Positions 17,426-25,630 are shown, counted from the first letter of the stretch. The stretch: DNA of 43,821 bases from Paraburkholderia sp. SG-MS1 (GCF_012275575.1 NZ_NPIH01000113.1:1-43821), one strand, 5' to 3'. The notes: generated from the letters alone by a model not told the origin. A program made the numbers and translations.

Positions 17426-17746
17426 ATGGATACGGTACCCAACGGAAACGTGGAACAAAAATTTCAGGAAATGCTGGCGAAGCTCACCGCGACGCCGGCC
17501 TGGTCGGAGAAGCAGCAACTCGAACTGGAGATGGCGCGCGACATCTCCACCGAAATGCTGCGCCTCGCCGAAGTCATGCGCGATGGCAGCGTCGACATGG
17601 AAACGTGCCTGACTATGCTCAAGTACGCCAAAGTTCTCGACTTCGTGATGACCACGCTCGCGTCGCGTCGCGACATCAAACCGCAAACGCTGCGGGTTAT
17701 TTTCAAGCTCGCCGGGCTGAAGGTGGACGAGGCGTATCCCGGCTAG
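17426..17746 (+). CDS. conserved-looking hypothetical protein, 106 residues
   Basis: I do not recognise this protein. It is a soluble, mostly helical sequence (MDTVPNGNVEQKFQEMLAKL at the start), with an acidic helix rich in Glu, Met and Leu (about 35-60), then TCLTMLKYAKVLDFVMTTLA and a basic stretch ASRRDIKPQT, ending GLKVDEAYPG. Codon use looks like that of its neighbours, which supports a real gene. The ATG at 17426 has GAGG six bases upstream; an in-frame ATG at 17408 is an alternative. It stands alone, convergent with DUF1059. No membrane segment or signal peptide is visible. Confidence 0.65.
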   Translation: MDTVPNGNVEQKFQEMLAKLTATPAWSEKQQLELEMARDISTEMLRLAEVMRDGSVDMETCLTMLKYAKVLDFVMTTLASRRDIKPQTLRVIFKLAGLKVDEAYPG

Positions 17747-17851
17747 CGTTCACGAGACCCCTCACACGAGAGAACGCCGCGATCCGCGGGCGACGGCACC
17801 AAGCCGCGCCCGGGTCGGACGAGACATTTTTGGTCCGTTAGGACGATTCCC

Positions 17852-18061
17852 TCACCCGCGCGGCGCCTCAACCGGCGGTGTGCCTTCATGAAACAGCGTC
17901 TTGAGTTGCGAACGCAGTTCCGGCGAATCCGTGTGCTTGTGGATCGCAACGGCGTGCTGCACGGCGGCTTCGAGCAATTCGCTGTCGCTGTCGGCGGATA
18001 GCGCGACGGTGCAGTTCATTTCGCTCGGGAATTCGCGGCAATCGATGTATTTGCGGCTCAT
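17852..18061 (-). CDS. DUF1059 family small protein
   Basis: A 69-residue protein opening MSRKYIDCREFPSEMNCTVA, with two early cysteines (C8 and C17), and then SELLEAAVQHAVAIHKHTDS, the His-rich helix typical of DUF1059. Proteins of this family are annotated as small predicted metal-binding proteins; the function is unproven. The ATG at 18061 has AAGGAG seven bases upstream, a strong site, which fixes the start within a much longer open frame. The neighbouring genes are unrelated. Confidence 0.85.
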   Translation of the reverse strand: MSRKYIDCREFPSEMNCTVALSADSDSELLEAAVQHAVAIHKHTDSPELRSQLKTLFHEGTPPVEAPRG

Positions 18062-18494
18062 GGCTGGCTCCTTGATTTTTCCGACGATCGACCACCCTCC
18101 ACGCAAGCGGCGCACGCGCGAGCCATGACGCCGGCCGTCGCGCGGCGGCGATCGCTGCGAGGCCGGTATTCGCCGGCTGTGCGTGCAGCATTGATCGCAG
18201 CGGTGGCCGCGTCGAGGCGGTAAGCAGTCGGTGGCTGGTTTGAAGCGAGAAAGACGCGCACGGCGCCTGAAGGAAGGTGTTTGAAAAGTATAGGTCGCGC
18301 GGGTCCCCGACACAGATGCGAACGTGCGCCGGACGCCTGCGCAAGCGCCTGAACCCAGTTTTTTTGGCCTTCCCCCTTGGCAGTGCGTTTGCCCTGTGCC
18401 GTGCGCGGTGTGAAAATAGCGCCCGTCGCGCCGCTCGGGCTCGTCCGTTCCGGCCGGCGCGCCGCTTCTTCCTTCCGTTCATCCGCAGGACCGC
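18062..18494. other. 433-bp gap between divergent genes, no gene seen
   Basis: It lies between DUF1059 (minus) and the BaiN-like gene (plus). A TATACT read on the minus strand near 18286-18291 could serve DUF1059, but its -35 is weak. No repeat, RNA gene or convincing coding frame was recognised. Confidence 0.55.
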
Positions 18495-19775
18495 ATGCCC
18501 TCTTCCTTGGATTCCGCCCGCGTCGCCGTGATTGGCGGCGGCCCCGCCGGCCTGATGGCGGCCGAGGCTCTCGCCCGGCAGGGCGTGCAAGTCGACGTCT
18601 ACGACGCGATGCCGTCGGTCGGCCGCAAGTTCCTGATGGCGGGCAAAGGCGGCATGAACATCACGCATTCGGAGGCGCGCGAGCCGTTTCTCGACCGCTA
18701 CGGCGCGCGCCGCGAATGGATCGCGCCGCTGCTGGACGTCTTCGGACCCGACACGCTCCGGGCGTGGTTGCAGGATCTGGGAGTCGATACTTTCGTCGGC
18801 AGCTCCGGGCGCGTGTTTCCCACCGATATGAAAGCCGCGCCGATGCTGCGCGCGTGGCTGCATCGCCTGCGTGAGACGGGCGTGCGGTTCCATATGCGGC
18901 ACAAGTGGCGCGGTTGGGGTCTCGACGCGGACGCCGCCGCCGCGCACACGCTGCGATTCGAGACGCCCGACGGCGAGCACACCGTGAGTCGCGATGCGGT
19001 CGTGTTCGCGCTCGGCGGCGCAAGCTGGCCGCGCCTCGGTTCGGACGCCGCGTGGGTCCCGCTAATGGCCGCCCGTCAGGTGCCGGTGACACCGCTGCGG
19101 CCCGCGAACTGCGGCTTCGACGCCGACTGGAGCGTGTATCTACGCGAGCGTTTTGCTGGTCAGCCGATCAAGCCGGTCGCCATCGCGCTCACCGATGTAG
19201 ACGATAAAGTCCACAATCGACAAGGTGAAATACTTTTGACCGAAACGGGCCTCGAAGGGAGCCTGATTTACGCGATGTCGGCGGCGATCCGCGAGCGGAT
19301 TCTGGCTGACGGCGAGGCGACGATCGCGCTGGATCTGGTGCCAGGCTTGACGCTCGAGCGAGTCGTCGCTGAAGTGACACGACCGCGCGGCTCACGCTCG
19401 ATGGCAAGTCACCTGCACGGAAGAATCGGGATTGGCGGCGCAAAACTGGCTTTGCTGCACGAGATTTTGTCGAAGGAGGCGTTTGCCGACGCACCCGGCC
19501 TCGCGCATGCGATCAAGGCGCTCCCTGTGCGGTTCACGCGCGCCCGCCCTATCGCGGAAGCGATCAGCACCGCTGGCGGAATCCCGTTCGAGGCGCTCGA
19601 TGCGCATTTGATGATCGAGCGGCTGCCCGGCGCGTTTTGTGCTGGGGAGATGCTCGATTGGGAGGCGCCCACCGGCGGTTATCTGCTTACCGCCTGCTTT
19701 GCCAGTGGATGGGTCGCCGGCACGGGGGCTGCGGTATATTTGAAGGCGCTAAAGGCGCGCGGCGCGCTGTCGTGA
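18495..19775 (+). CDS. BaiN/HI0933-like FAD-dependent oxidoreductase
   Basis: A 426-residue flavoprotein. The dinucleotide-binding start RVAVIGGGPAGLMAAEAL (about 9-26) is followed by the family segment GRKFLMAGKGGMNITHSE (about 44-61), and near the C-terminus AGEMLDWEAPTGGYLL completes the FAD site. This subfamily is usually annotated as an aminoacetone-oxidase-like or TIGR03862 flavoprotein; the physiological reaction is not established. AGGA lies seven bases before the ATG. Residues encoded by 19200-19230 (DDKVHNRQGE) are nearly duplicated in the non-coding stretch at 21381-21411. The gene is convergent with the NPPW methyltransferase. Confidence 0.88.
   Translation: MPSSLDSARVAVIGGGPAGLMAAEALARQGVQVDVYDAMPSVGRKFLMAGKGGMNITHSEAREPFLDRYGARREWIAPLLDVFGPDTLRAWLQDLGVDTFVGSSGRVFPTDMKAAPMLRAWLHRLRETGVRFHMRHKWRGWGLDADAAAAHTLRFETPDGEHTVSRDAVVFALGGASWPRLGSDAAWVPLMAARQVPVTPLRPANCGFDADWSVYLRERFAGQPIKPVAIALTDVDDKVHNRQGEILLTETGLEGSLIYAMSAAIRERILADGEATIALDLVPGLTLERVVAEVTRPRGSRSMASHLHGRIGIGGAKLALLHEILSKEAFADAPGLAHAIKALPVRFTRARPIAEAISTAGGIPFEALDAHLMIERLPGAFCAGEMLDWEAPTGGYLLTACFASGWVAGTGAAVYLKALKARGALS
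19200..19230 (+). repeat. 31-nt repeated segment, copy inside the BaiN-like gene
   Basis: It matches 21381-21411 at 28 of 31 positions, with the last 21 positions identical. In this copy the reading frame gives DDKVHNRQGE. Flanking bases on both sides are unrelated. Confidence 0.85.
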
Positions 19776-20073
19776 TGCGACGGCGGGTTGCCGCTTTCTT
19801 GACTCGTGGCAGCACGCCTCACCATTTCTTCCGCCGTCCAATTAACGAACGTGCTTTGGGCGCTATAACGGCACGGCTGACGGGCGGCGCCTCGCAAGCT
19901 TCAAGACGCGAGATACCCCGACGTGATGCGCAGAGACGCAGCGTCCCCGTTACGCAGCAAACGCCCCTCTTACCAACTTTTGACCGCCAATACGCTGTTG
20001 GCACCACAACAGCGGCGCTTCCCAGGACGCGAGGCGCGTCAGCGTGATGCGCGAGGCGCCGCCTCACATCCGC
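19776..20073. other. 298-bp gap between convergent genes
   Basis: It separates the BaiN-like gene (plus) from the methyltransferase (minus). GGCGGCGCCTCGC (about 19885) recurs inverted near 20050, giving widely spaced 13-bp arms. No clear Rho-independent terminator with a T-run is present, which is unusual for a convergent pair. No gene is seen. Confidence 0.5.
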
Positions 20074-21198
20074 CTAACGCACCTTGAGACGCCATAACGA
20101 CGTCACCTCGGCCACCCGCGCCGTATGCAGCGCATCGGTCTCATCGGTCGACTTCGGATGGCGCGGGCGAATATCCTCGCGTCCCACCACCGTCAGTCCG
20201 GCCTTTTCGATTGCGGCAAGCAGCCATTCGCGCGAGCGCAAACCGAGATGCTCGGCGAAATCCGACAGGATCAGCCACCCCTCCCCGCCCGGCGACACAT
20301 GCTCCGCGAGGCCGTTCAGGAAGCCGAGCAGCATGCGGCTTTCCGGATCGTAGAGCGCATATTCGATCGGTGAGGCGGGTCTCGCCGGCACCCACGGAGG
20401 ATTGCACACGACGAGCGGCGCCCGGCCTTCGGGAAACAAATCCGTCTGCACGACCTCGACCTGCTGGTCGTAGCCGAGGCGCGCGAGGTTCTCACGCGCA
20501 CACGCAAGCGCTCGCGGGTCCTGATCGGTGGCGATGATTTTCTTCACGCCGCGTTTGGCGAGCAGCGCGGCCAACACGCCGGTCCCGGTGCCGATATCGA
20601 ACGCCTTGTTCAGCGACGGCAGCGGCGTGCGCGCGACGAGATCGACATACTCGCCGCGCACCGGCGAAAACACGCCGTAGTGGGGATGGATCCGCTCGCC
20701 GAGCGCGGGAATCTCGACACCCTTCTTACGCCACTCGAACGCGCCAATCAGACCGAGCAACTCGCGCAGCGACACGACCGACGCTTCGTCGTTGGGCGGG
20801 CCGTAGGTTTCCGTACAGGCCTGCTGCACGTCGGGTGCGCGGCGCAGTGGAATCCCATAAGCGGCGTCGAGCGGAATCAGGATCATGCCGAGCGTGCGCG
20901 CGCGTTGCGACTGCGCCTGGCGATGCAGGTTGAACGCGTCGACTGGTGTTTCGCCGCGCTTGCGCGGTTTGCGCTCTAGCCGGCGCGTGACCGCCTGGAG
21001 CAGCTGACGAGCGTTCTGGAAGTCGCCGTTCCACAGCAGCGCGGTGCCCTCGCAGGCGAGGCGGTAGGCGGAGTCGGCGGTGGTGCGATCGTCAGCGACG
21101 ATGACGCGTTTGGGCGGCGGCACGGCGGCCTCGGACCGCCAGCGTGCGGTGCGGGGGCCGTCGGCTTCGGGCCAGGTAATGGTTGCGGGGCTGGTCAT
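20074..21198 (-). CDS. SAM-dependent methyltransferase with NPPW motif
   Basis: A 374-residue protein. The C-terminal half is a class I methyltransferase: motif I FDIGTGTGVLAALLA, acidic strand IIATDQDPRAL, and VVCNPPWVPARP, the NPP-W/Y motif of enzymes that methylate a planar nitrogen of Gln, Asn or a base (the HemK/PrmC and RlmG class). The N-terminal half (about 1-190) is a separate helical region that I do not recognise. The ATG at 21198 (MTSPATITWP) is chosen by where GC-biased protein-like sequence begins; no ribosome site is seen, and the frame is open to 21555. The substrate is unknown. Confidence 0.75.
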   Translation of the reverse strand: MTSPATITWPEADGPRTARWRSEAAVPPPKRVIVADDRTTADSAYRLACEGTALLWNGDFQNARQLLQAVTRRLERKPRKRGETPVDAFNLHRQAQSQRARTLGMILIPLDAAYGIPLRRAPDVQQACTETYGPPNDEASVVSLRELLGLIGAFEWRKKGVEIPALGERIHPHYGVFSPVRGEYVDLVARTPLPSLNKAFDIGTGTGVLAALLAKRGVKKIIATDQDPRALACARENLARLGYDQQVEVVQTDLFPEGRAPLVVCNPPWVPARPASPIEYALYDPESRMLLGFLNGLAEHVSPGGEGWLILSDFAEHLGLRSREWLLAAIEKAGLTVVGREDIRPRHPKSTDETDALHTARVAEVTSLWRLKVR

Positions 21199-21380
21199 GA
21201 TGAGGTGGGATCGGTGTTGCGGAAGCGACGTACGGAAAACGTGGCGTCGTTGGGGGCTGGCCGCCGGAGTTCTTATTAGCGATGCCGACTGACGCCCGAA
21301 TAGTACCTCTGTCGCACGGTTTCGCGGTGCGCTATTCGCGGACGGGCGGGACTGGGAGGGGGAGTCGGCATACGAACCTG

Positions 21381-21411
21381 GACAAAAAAATCCACAATCG
21401 ACAAGGTGAAA
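21381..21411 (+). repeat. 31-nt repeated segment, intergenic copy
   Basis: Second copy of the segment at 19200-19230, same strand, 28 of 31 bases identical. It is followed by AAGGTG then an ATG (21417) that opens only 18 codons. Confidence 0.85.
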
Positions 21412-21861
21412 GAGATATGGTGCTTTTTGAGCCTTTGGCGGTCTCACCGATACCGCGCGCAACGGCTCGGTAGTCCGGCTAGCGGCCTTAGTGGCGAAAG
21501 GCAGAGCGATCCGCCATCGGACTGCCAATGCAATTGCACGCCAATGGCACCTCAATCACAGACCGGCCGACGACGACGATTGCCGATACGCGTCGTTTTC
21601 TCGATGCCGTGCAGTATTCATACTGTGGGACCAGAAAGCTTTAATGTCGAAAATATGCAAAACGAATAAATAGAGCGTCGACTGCCTATGCGTAATGCGA
21701 TGTTCTAACATCGATATCAATAAGCCAAATAGACAGACGCTTATCCTCTCGGTATAGTTCTCGTTAGCAAAAATATGGCTGAAAGAAGAACCTGAGAGAT
21801 TAAAAGTGGCGCGGCGCGGTACTCCGCCTAGCGTCCTAGTCAAACAAATAGGCCGTCCTTC

Positions 21862-21898
21862 AGTTGCGGACCCGTCGCGGTCCGCAACTCGTCTTTTT
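21862..21898 (+). terminator. orphan Rho-independent terminator
   Basis: The perfect 11-bp stem AGTTGCGGACC / GGTCCGCAACT has a 6-nt loop and is followed by CGTCTTTTT. It faces the plus strand, but no plus-strand gene is recognised upstream between 19775 and this point. Confidence 0.85.
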
Positions 21899-22035
21899 AA
21901 CGTTTAATCGCCATTGGGCCGTCTCTGGCGTTTAACGCATTCAAGCTCATTTCCGTCCGCAATACCGCCATTTGTGCATCCCGGCACAGCCAAGTTAATC
22001 GCATACCCAGTGAATTGAATGGCGGGCCCGCAAAT

Positions 22036-22070
22036 AAAAAACGGGGTTCCTGATTGAACAGAAACCCCGT
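22036..22070 (-). terminator. terminator of tRNA-Thr
   Basis: On the minus strand the arms at 22059-22070 and 22041-22052 (ACGGGGTTTCTG / CAGGAACCCCGT) form a stem with a 6-nt loop, followed by TTTTTATTT. It lies 10 bp after the tRNA 3' end. Confidence 0.85.
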
Positions 22071-22080
22071 TTCGTACTAC

Positions 22081-22156
22081 TGGTGCCGGCTGCAGGACTC
22101 GAACCCGCCACCTCATGATTACAAGTCAAGCGCTCTACCTGATGAGCTAAGCCGGC
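22081..22156 (-). tRNA. tRNA-Thr (anticodon UGU)
   Basis: A 76-nt cloverleaf with encoded CCA at the 3' end. The acceptor stem is GCCGGCT / AGCCGGC, the D arm GCTC...GAGC, the anticodon loop CTTGTAA (anticodon TGT) and the T arm GCGGGTTCGAGTCCTGC. The anticodon stem CTTGA / TCATG contains one T-T mismatch at its second pair. It reads ACA, and by wobble other ACN, threonine codons. A hairpin terminator follows directly. Confidence 0.96.
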
Positions 22157-22175
22157 ATGAGGCCGTGATTCTACT

Positions 22176-22697
22176 TCATTTTACGATCTTGAGGCGAGCC
22201 CTTCCGCCACCTTTCGAACCATCATCGTCCGGGTGGGGGGCGTTCGTCGCACCATCCGCTTTCGCGGCAGTTGCGTCGCTCGCCGACGACGTCTCGACCG
22301 CGCGCGGCGCTGCGGGTGCACCCGGCGCCGCGGCCTCGTCCGCGGGGACTGCATCGGCGCCGGAATCCTGCGCCTCGCCGCCCGCCGACTCGACCGGAAA
22401 CGCCATACCCTGGCCGTTTTCGCGCGCATAGATCGCGAGAATATTCGCGACCGGCACCTCGATCTTGTGCGACTTGCCGGAAAAACGCGCGCTGAACTCG
22501 ATCCACTCGTTGCCCATCTGCAACTGGCTGGTTGCCTCGAAGCTGATGTTCAACACGATCTCGTTGTCGCGCACGAACTGACGCGGCACGCGCGTCTGAT
22601 TGTCGACCCGGACCGCGATGTGCGGCGTGTAGCCGTTATCGGTGCACCACTCGTAGAGCGCGCGCAGCAGGTAAGGCTTCGTGGAAATCTCTTGCAT
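22176..22697 (-). CDS. sspB: ClpXP protease specificity-enhancing factor SspB
   Basis: Adaptor that binds ssrA-tagged and other substrates and delivers them to ClpXP. It has 173 residues. The substrate-binding domain is about 1-100 (TKPYLLRALYEWCTDNGYTP, VPVANILAIYARENGQGM). A low-complexity Ala/Asp/Glu/Pro linker (about 105-160) follows, and the C-terminal ARLKIVK closely resembles the ClpX-docking tail of E. coli SspB. The ATG at 22697 is preferred because AGAGGA lies seven bases upstream; another in-frame ATG is two codons earlier. It follows sspA after 68 bp on the same strand, the conserved sspAB arrangement. Confidence 0.95.
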   Translation of the reverse strand: MQEISTKPYLLRALYEWCTDNGYTPHIAVRVDNQTRVPRQFVRDNEIVLNISFEATSQLQMGNEWIEFSARFSGKSHKIEVPVANILAIYARENGQGMAFPVESAGGEAQDSGADAVPADEAAAPGAPAAPRAVETSSASDATAAKADGATNAPHPDDDGSKGGGRARLKIVK

Positions 22698-22765
22698 CAA
22701 CATTCCTCTTGCCGGGCTCGGGCCCGCGCAACGAGCTGCGCGGCGCCCTCACCCCAAAGCCAAAC

Positions 22766-23377
22766 TCAACGACGCATCACCTTTTCCGAAGGCGTCAGCG
22801 CTTCGATATAAGCCGGGCGGCTGAAAATGCGCTCGGCGTACTTCATCAGCGGTGCGGCGTTCTTCGACAGCTCGATGCCGTAGTGATCCAGACGCCACAG
22901 GAGCGGTGCGATCGCGACGTCGAGCATCGAGAACTCTTCGCCGAGCATGTACTTGTTCTTCAGGAAGATCGGCGCGAGCTGCGTCAGGCGATCGCGGATC
23001 GCGAGACGGGCCTTCTCGTGATTCTTCTCCGCAGCCTTGCCCTTCTCGTTTTCGAGCGTGCCGACGTGCACGAACAGTTCTTTTTCGAAGTTCAGCAGGA
23101 ACAGACGGGCGCGGGCGCGCTGCACCGGATCGGCCGGCATCAGCTGCGGATGCGGGAAGCGCTCGTCGATGTACTCGTTGATGATGTTCGATTCGTACAG
23201 AATCAGGTCCCGTTCGACGAGAATCGGCACTTGACCGTACGGATTCATCACGGCGATGTCTTCCGGCTTGTTAAACAGGTCGACGTCGCGGATTTCGAAG
23301 TCCATGCCCTTTTCGAACAACACCAGCCGGCAACGCTGGGAGAACGGGCAAGTTGTGCCGGAATACAGAACCATCAT
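22766..23377 (-). CDS. sspA: stringent starvation protein A
   Basis: RNA-polymerase-associated protein with a glutathione-S-transferase fold, involved in acid and stationary-phase stress transcription. It has 203 residues. The thioredoxin-like N-terminal domain begins LYSGTTCPFSQRCRLVLFEK (about 4-23) and includes MNPYGQVPILVERDLILYES; the helical C-terminal domain follows. In this protein group glutathione binding is lost despite the fold. GAGGAA lies ten bases before the ATG. It lies between petC and sspB on the minus strand, an order widely conserved in beta-proteobacteria. Confidence 0.95.
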   Translation of the reverse strand: MMVLYSGTTCPFSQRCRLVLFEKGMDFEIRDVDLFNKPEDIAVMNPYGQVPILVERDLILYESNIINEYIDERFPHPQLMPADPVQRARARLFLLNFEKELFVHVGTLENEKGKAAEKNHEKARLAIRDRLTQLAPIFLKNKYMLGEEFSMLDVAIAPLLWRLDHYGIELSKNAAPLMKYAERIFSRPAYIEALTPSEKVMRR

Positions 23378-23472
23378 GTTTACGTTTCCTCAAAAAGCTG
23401 AAGGGCCAGCGCGCGGAAAAACCGTTCAGCAGGTTTCTCCTGGCGCCGGCCCCACGCCGGGTGACGGCGTGA

Positions 23473-24228
23473 TTATTTGATATGTTTCCAGTACGCGGCG
23501 TTCAGTCGCCAGGCGAAAAAGCTCAGGATACCGAGGAACAGCAGCACCCACACGCCAAGCTGTTTGCGGGTTTTCTGCGTCGGTTCGGACATCCATGACA
23601 GGTACGACACGAGGTCGGCCACAGCAGAATCATAATCTACCGGCGACATCGTCCCCGGAGTGAGCTGCTGGAAGCCGACGAATTTGTGTACCGTCTCGCC
23701 AGTTTTTTCGTCGGTTTCGTCACCGAACTTCGCTGCACGTTGCCCCTGGAGCTGCCACAGCACGTGAGGCATGCTCACGTTCTCATACACCAGATTGTTC
23801 CAACCGGTGGGCCGCGTATTGTCGCGATAAAAACTGCGCAAATACGTGTAGAGCCAGTCCTTGCCTCGCGCCCGCGCTTCCACCGACAGATCCGGCGGCG
23901 CGGCCCCGAACCACGCTTTCGCGTCGTCCGGGCGCATCGCCACGGTCATCGTGTTGCCGACCTTGTCCGTGGTGAAGAGCAGGTTTGCCTGAATTTCGCT
24001 CGGCGTGATGCCGATATCGGTCAGGCGGTTGTAGCGCATCAGACTCGCACTGTGGCAATTCAGGCAGTAGTTTACAAACAATTGCGCGCCGTGCTGCAAA
24101 GAAGCGAAATTCTCCGCGTTATCCGGCGCGCGGTCGAGATGGAAATTCTCGTCCGCGTGAGCAGGAGCGGCCAGCACCGCGAGCAGTGTCGCGCCGATCA
24201 GCGCGCACGTCGAAAGCAGTTTCTTCAT
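23473..24228 (-). CDS. petC: cytochrome c1 subunit of the bc1 complex
   Basis: Periplasm-facing haem c subunit that passes electrons from the Rieske protein to soluble cytochrome c. It has 251 residues. A Sec signal peptide (MKKLLSTCALIGATLLAVLA, cleavage probably after AHA) precedes the CXXCH haem site CLNCH (C55, C58, H59). The candidate axial Met lies in ENVSMPHVLW, and a C-terminal membrane anchor (LGVWVLLFLGILSFFAW) ends in WKHIK. The ATG at 24228 has AGGAGA upstream, 22 bp after the petB stop. It is the third gene of petABC. Confidence 0.97.
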   Translation of the reverse strand: MKKLLSTCALIGATLLAVLAAPAHADENFHLDRAPDNAENFASLQHGAQLFVNYCLNCHSASLMRYNRLTDIGITPSEIQANLLFTTDKVGNTMTVAMRPDDAKAWFGAAPPDLSVEARARGKDWLYTYLRSFYRDNTRPTGWNNLVYENVSMPHVLWQLQGQRAAKFGDETDEKTGETVHKFVGFQQLTPGTMSPVDYDSAVADLVSYLSWMSEPTQKTRKQLGVWVLLFLGILSFFAWRLNAAYWKHIK

Positions 24229-24250
24229 TTCGTGTTCTCCTGGCTCGCGA

Positions 24251-25630
24251 TTAGTGAGGCTTGAACCGCACCCGTTCGGGCGGCTGCTTGAACTTGCCAA
24301 GCCGCGTCCAGAACGGCATGCCGAGGAAAAACGCGAAGTAGATCAGCGCACACACCTGAGCAATCAACGTCGAGGCAGGCGAAGGCGGTTTAGTGCCGAG
24401 GAAGCCCAACGTCAGGAAAGCGAGCACGAAGATCCCGTAGAACACCTTGTGAAAAAACGGCCGGTAACGGATCGATTTCACCGGCGAGCGGTCGAGCCAC
24501 GGCAGGAAGAACAGCGAGATCACCGCGCTGCCCATCACCACCACACCCCAGAACTTCGACTCGGTGAAGGCCATCGCCAGGATCACCAGCACCGCGAGCA
24601 CCGGCAAGCCGAACTTCCACTTGCCGCGTGCGCGCACCAGCGCGAGCAGGCCGAGCAGCGCGATCACGATCATCAGCACGATCTTGAATGGATCGGTGGT
24701 GGCGCGCAGCATCGCGTAGAAGGCCGTGAAGTACCACACTGGCGCGATTTCCGGCGGCGTCTGCAGCGAATTGGCCGGCACAAAGTTGTTGGCTTCGAGG
24801 AAATAGCCGCCCATTTCCGGCGCGAAGAAGATGATCGCCGCGAAGATCAGCAGGAACACCGTCACGCCCATGAAGTCGTGCACCGAGTAGAACGGGTGGA
24901 ACGGAATGCCGTCGAGCGGCACGCCGTCCGGCCCTTTCTTCGCCTTGATCTCGATGCCGTCCGGATTGTTCGACCCCACTTCATGCAGCGCGACCAGGTG
25001 GGCGATCACGAGGCCGACGAGCACCAGCGGAATCGCGATCACGTGAAACGCGAAGAAGCGATTAAGCGTGACGTCGGAGACGACGTAGTCGCCGCGAATC
25101 CACAGCGACAGATCGGGGCCGATGAACGGAATCGCCGAGAACAGGTTGACGATCACTTGCGCGCCCCAGAACGACATCTGCCCCCATGGGAGCAGATAGC
25201 CGAAGAACGCCTCGGCCATCAGGCACAGGAATATCAGGCAGCCGAAGATCCACACCAGTTCGCGCGGCTTGCGGTACGAGCCGTACATCAGCCCGCGGAA
25301 CATGTGCAGATACACGACGACGAAAAACATCGACGCGCCGGTGGAGTGCATATAGCGGATCAGCCAGCCCCACGGCACTTCGCGCATGATGTACTCGACC
25401 GACGAGAACGCGAGCGTCGCGTCGGGTTTGTAGTTCATCGTGAGGAAAATGCCGGTGACAATCTGGTTAACCAGCACCAGCAGCGCGAGCGAACCAAAGA
25501 AGTACCAGAAGTTAAAGTTCTTCGGCGCGTAGTACTCGGAAACGTGCTTCTTCCAGGTGGAAGTCATCGGAAAGCGCCGGTCGATCCAGCCGACCAGCCC
25601 GGTCGTCTCTACTTCGTGGTCGCTCGCCAT
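24251..25630 (-). CDS. petB: cytochrome b subunit of the bc1 complex
   Basis: Membrane core of ubiquinol:cytochrome c reductase, carrying the two b haems and both quinone sites. It has 459 residues and at least eight transmembrane helices. The haem ligand histidines are H95/H109 in helix B (13 residues between them) and H196/H211 in helix D (14 between). The Qo-site motif is PVWY at 297-300 instead of the usual PEWY. The ATG overlaps the petA stop by one base (TAATG) with AGGAGA upstream, so petA and petB are translationally coupled. Confidence 0.97.
   Translation of the reverse strand: MASDHEVETTGLVGWIDRRFPMTSTWKKHVSEYYAPKNFNFWYFFGSLALLVLVNQIVTGIFLTMNYKPDATLAFSSVEYIMREVPWGWLIRYMHSTGASMFFVVVYLHMFRGLMYGSYRKPRELVWIFGCLIFLCLMAEAFFGYLLPWGQMSFWGAQVIVNLFSAIPFIGPDLSLWIRGDYVVSDVTLNRFFAFHVIAIPLVLVGLVIAHLVALHEVGSNNPDGIEIKAKKGPDGVPLDGIPFHPFYSVHDFMGVTVFLLIFAAIIFFAPEMGGYFLEANNFVPANSLQTPPEIAPVWYFTAFYAMLRATTDPFKIVLMIVIALLGLLALVRARGKWKFGLPVLAVLVILAMAFTESKFWGVVVMGSAVISLFFLPWLDRSPVKSIRYRPFFHKVFYGIFVLAFLTLGFLGTKPPSPASTLIAQVCALIYFAFFLGMPFWTRLGKFKQPPERVRFKPH

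Larger units (their letters stand above)
21199..22035. other. gene-poor, partly low-GC stretch next to tRNA-Thr
   Basis: About 840 bp without a supportable gene. From about 21590 to 21850 the base composition is clearly more AT-rich than the neighbours, and the open frames there lack the third-position GC bias of surrounding genes. It holds the second 31-nt repeat copy (21381-21411), two short perfect palindromes (CAGTAT-TC-ATACTG at 21612-21625 and CGATGTT-CT-AACATCG at 21698-21713) and a strong plus-strand terminator (21862-21898). It could be remnant foreign DNA beside a tRNA gene, or hold a small RNA gene ending at the terminator. Confidence 0.6.

Noticed and set aside
21406..21669. 87-codon plus-strand frame in the gene-poor stretch
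   Set aside because: Random-looking composition and no family similarity, although it lies before the orphan terminator.
21770..21830. Resemblance to a TPP riboswitch (GGCTGA...GAACCTGA...)
   Set aside because: The conserved ACCC and GGGGTGC parts are missing and no thiamin gene follows.
21556..21843. 95-codon minus-strand frame in the low-GC stretch
   Set aside because: No ribosome site, no codon bias and no recognisable fold. It could be a decayed gene, but cannot be supported.
21904..22116. 70-codon minus-strand frame
   Set aside because: It overlaps the tRNA-Thr gene and its terminator.
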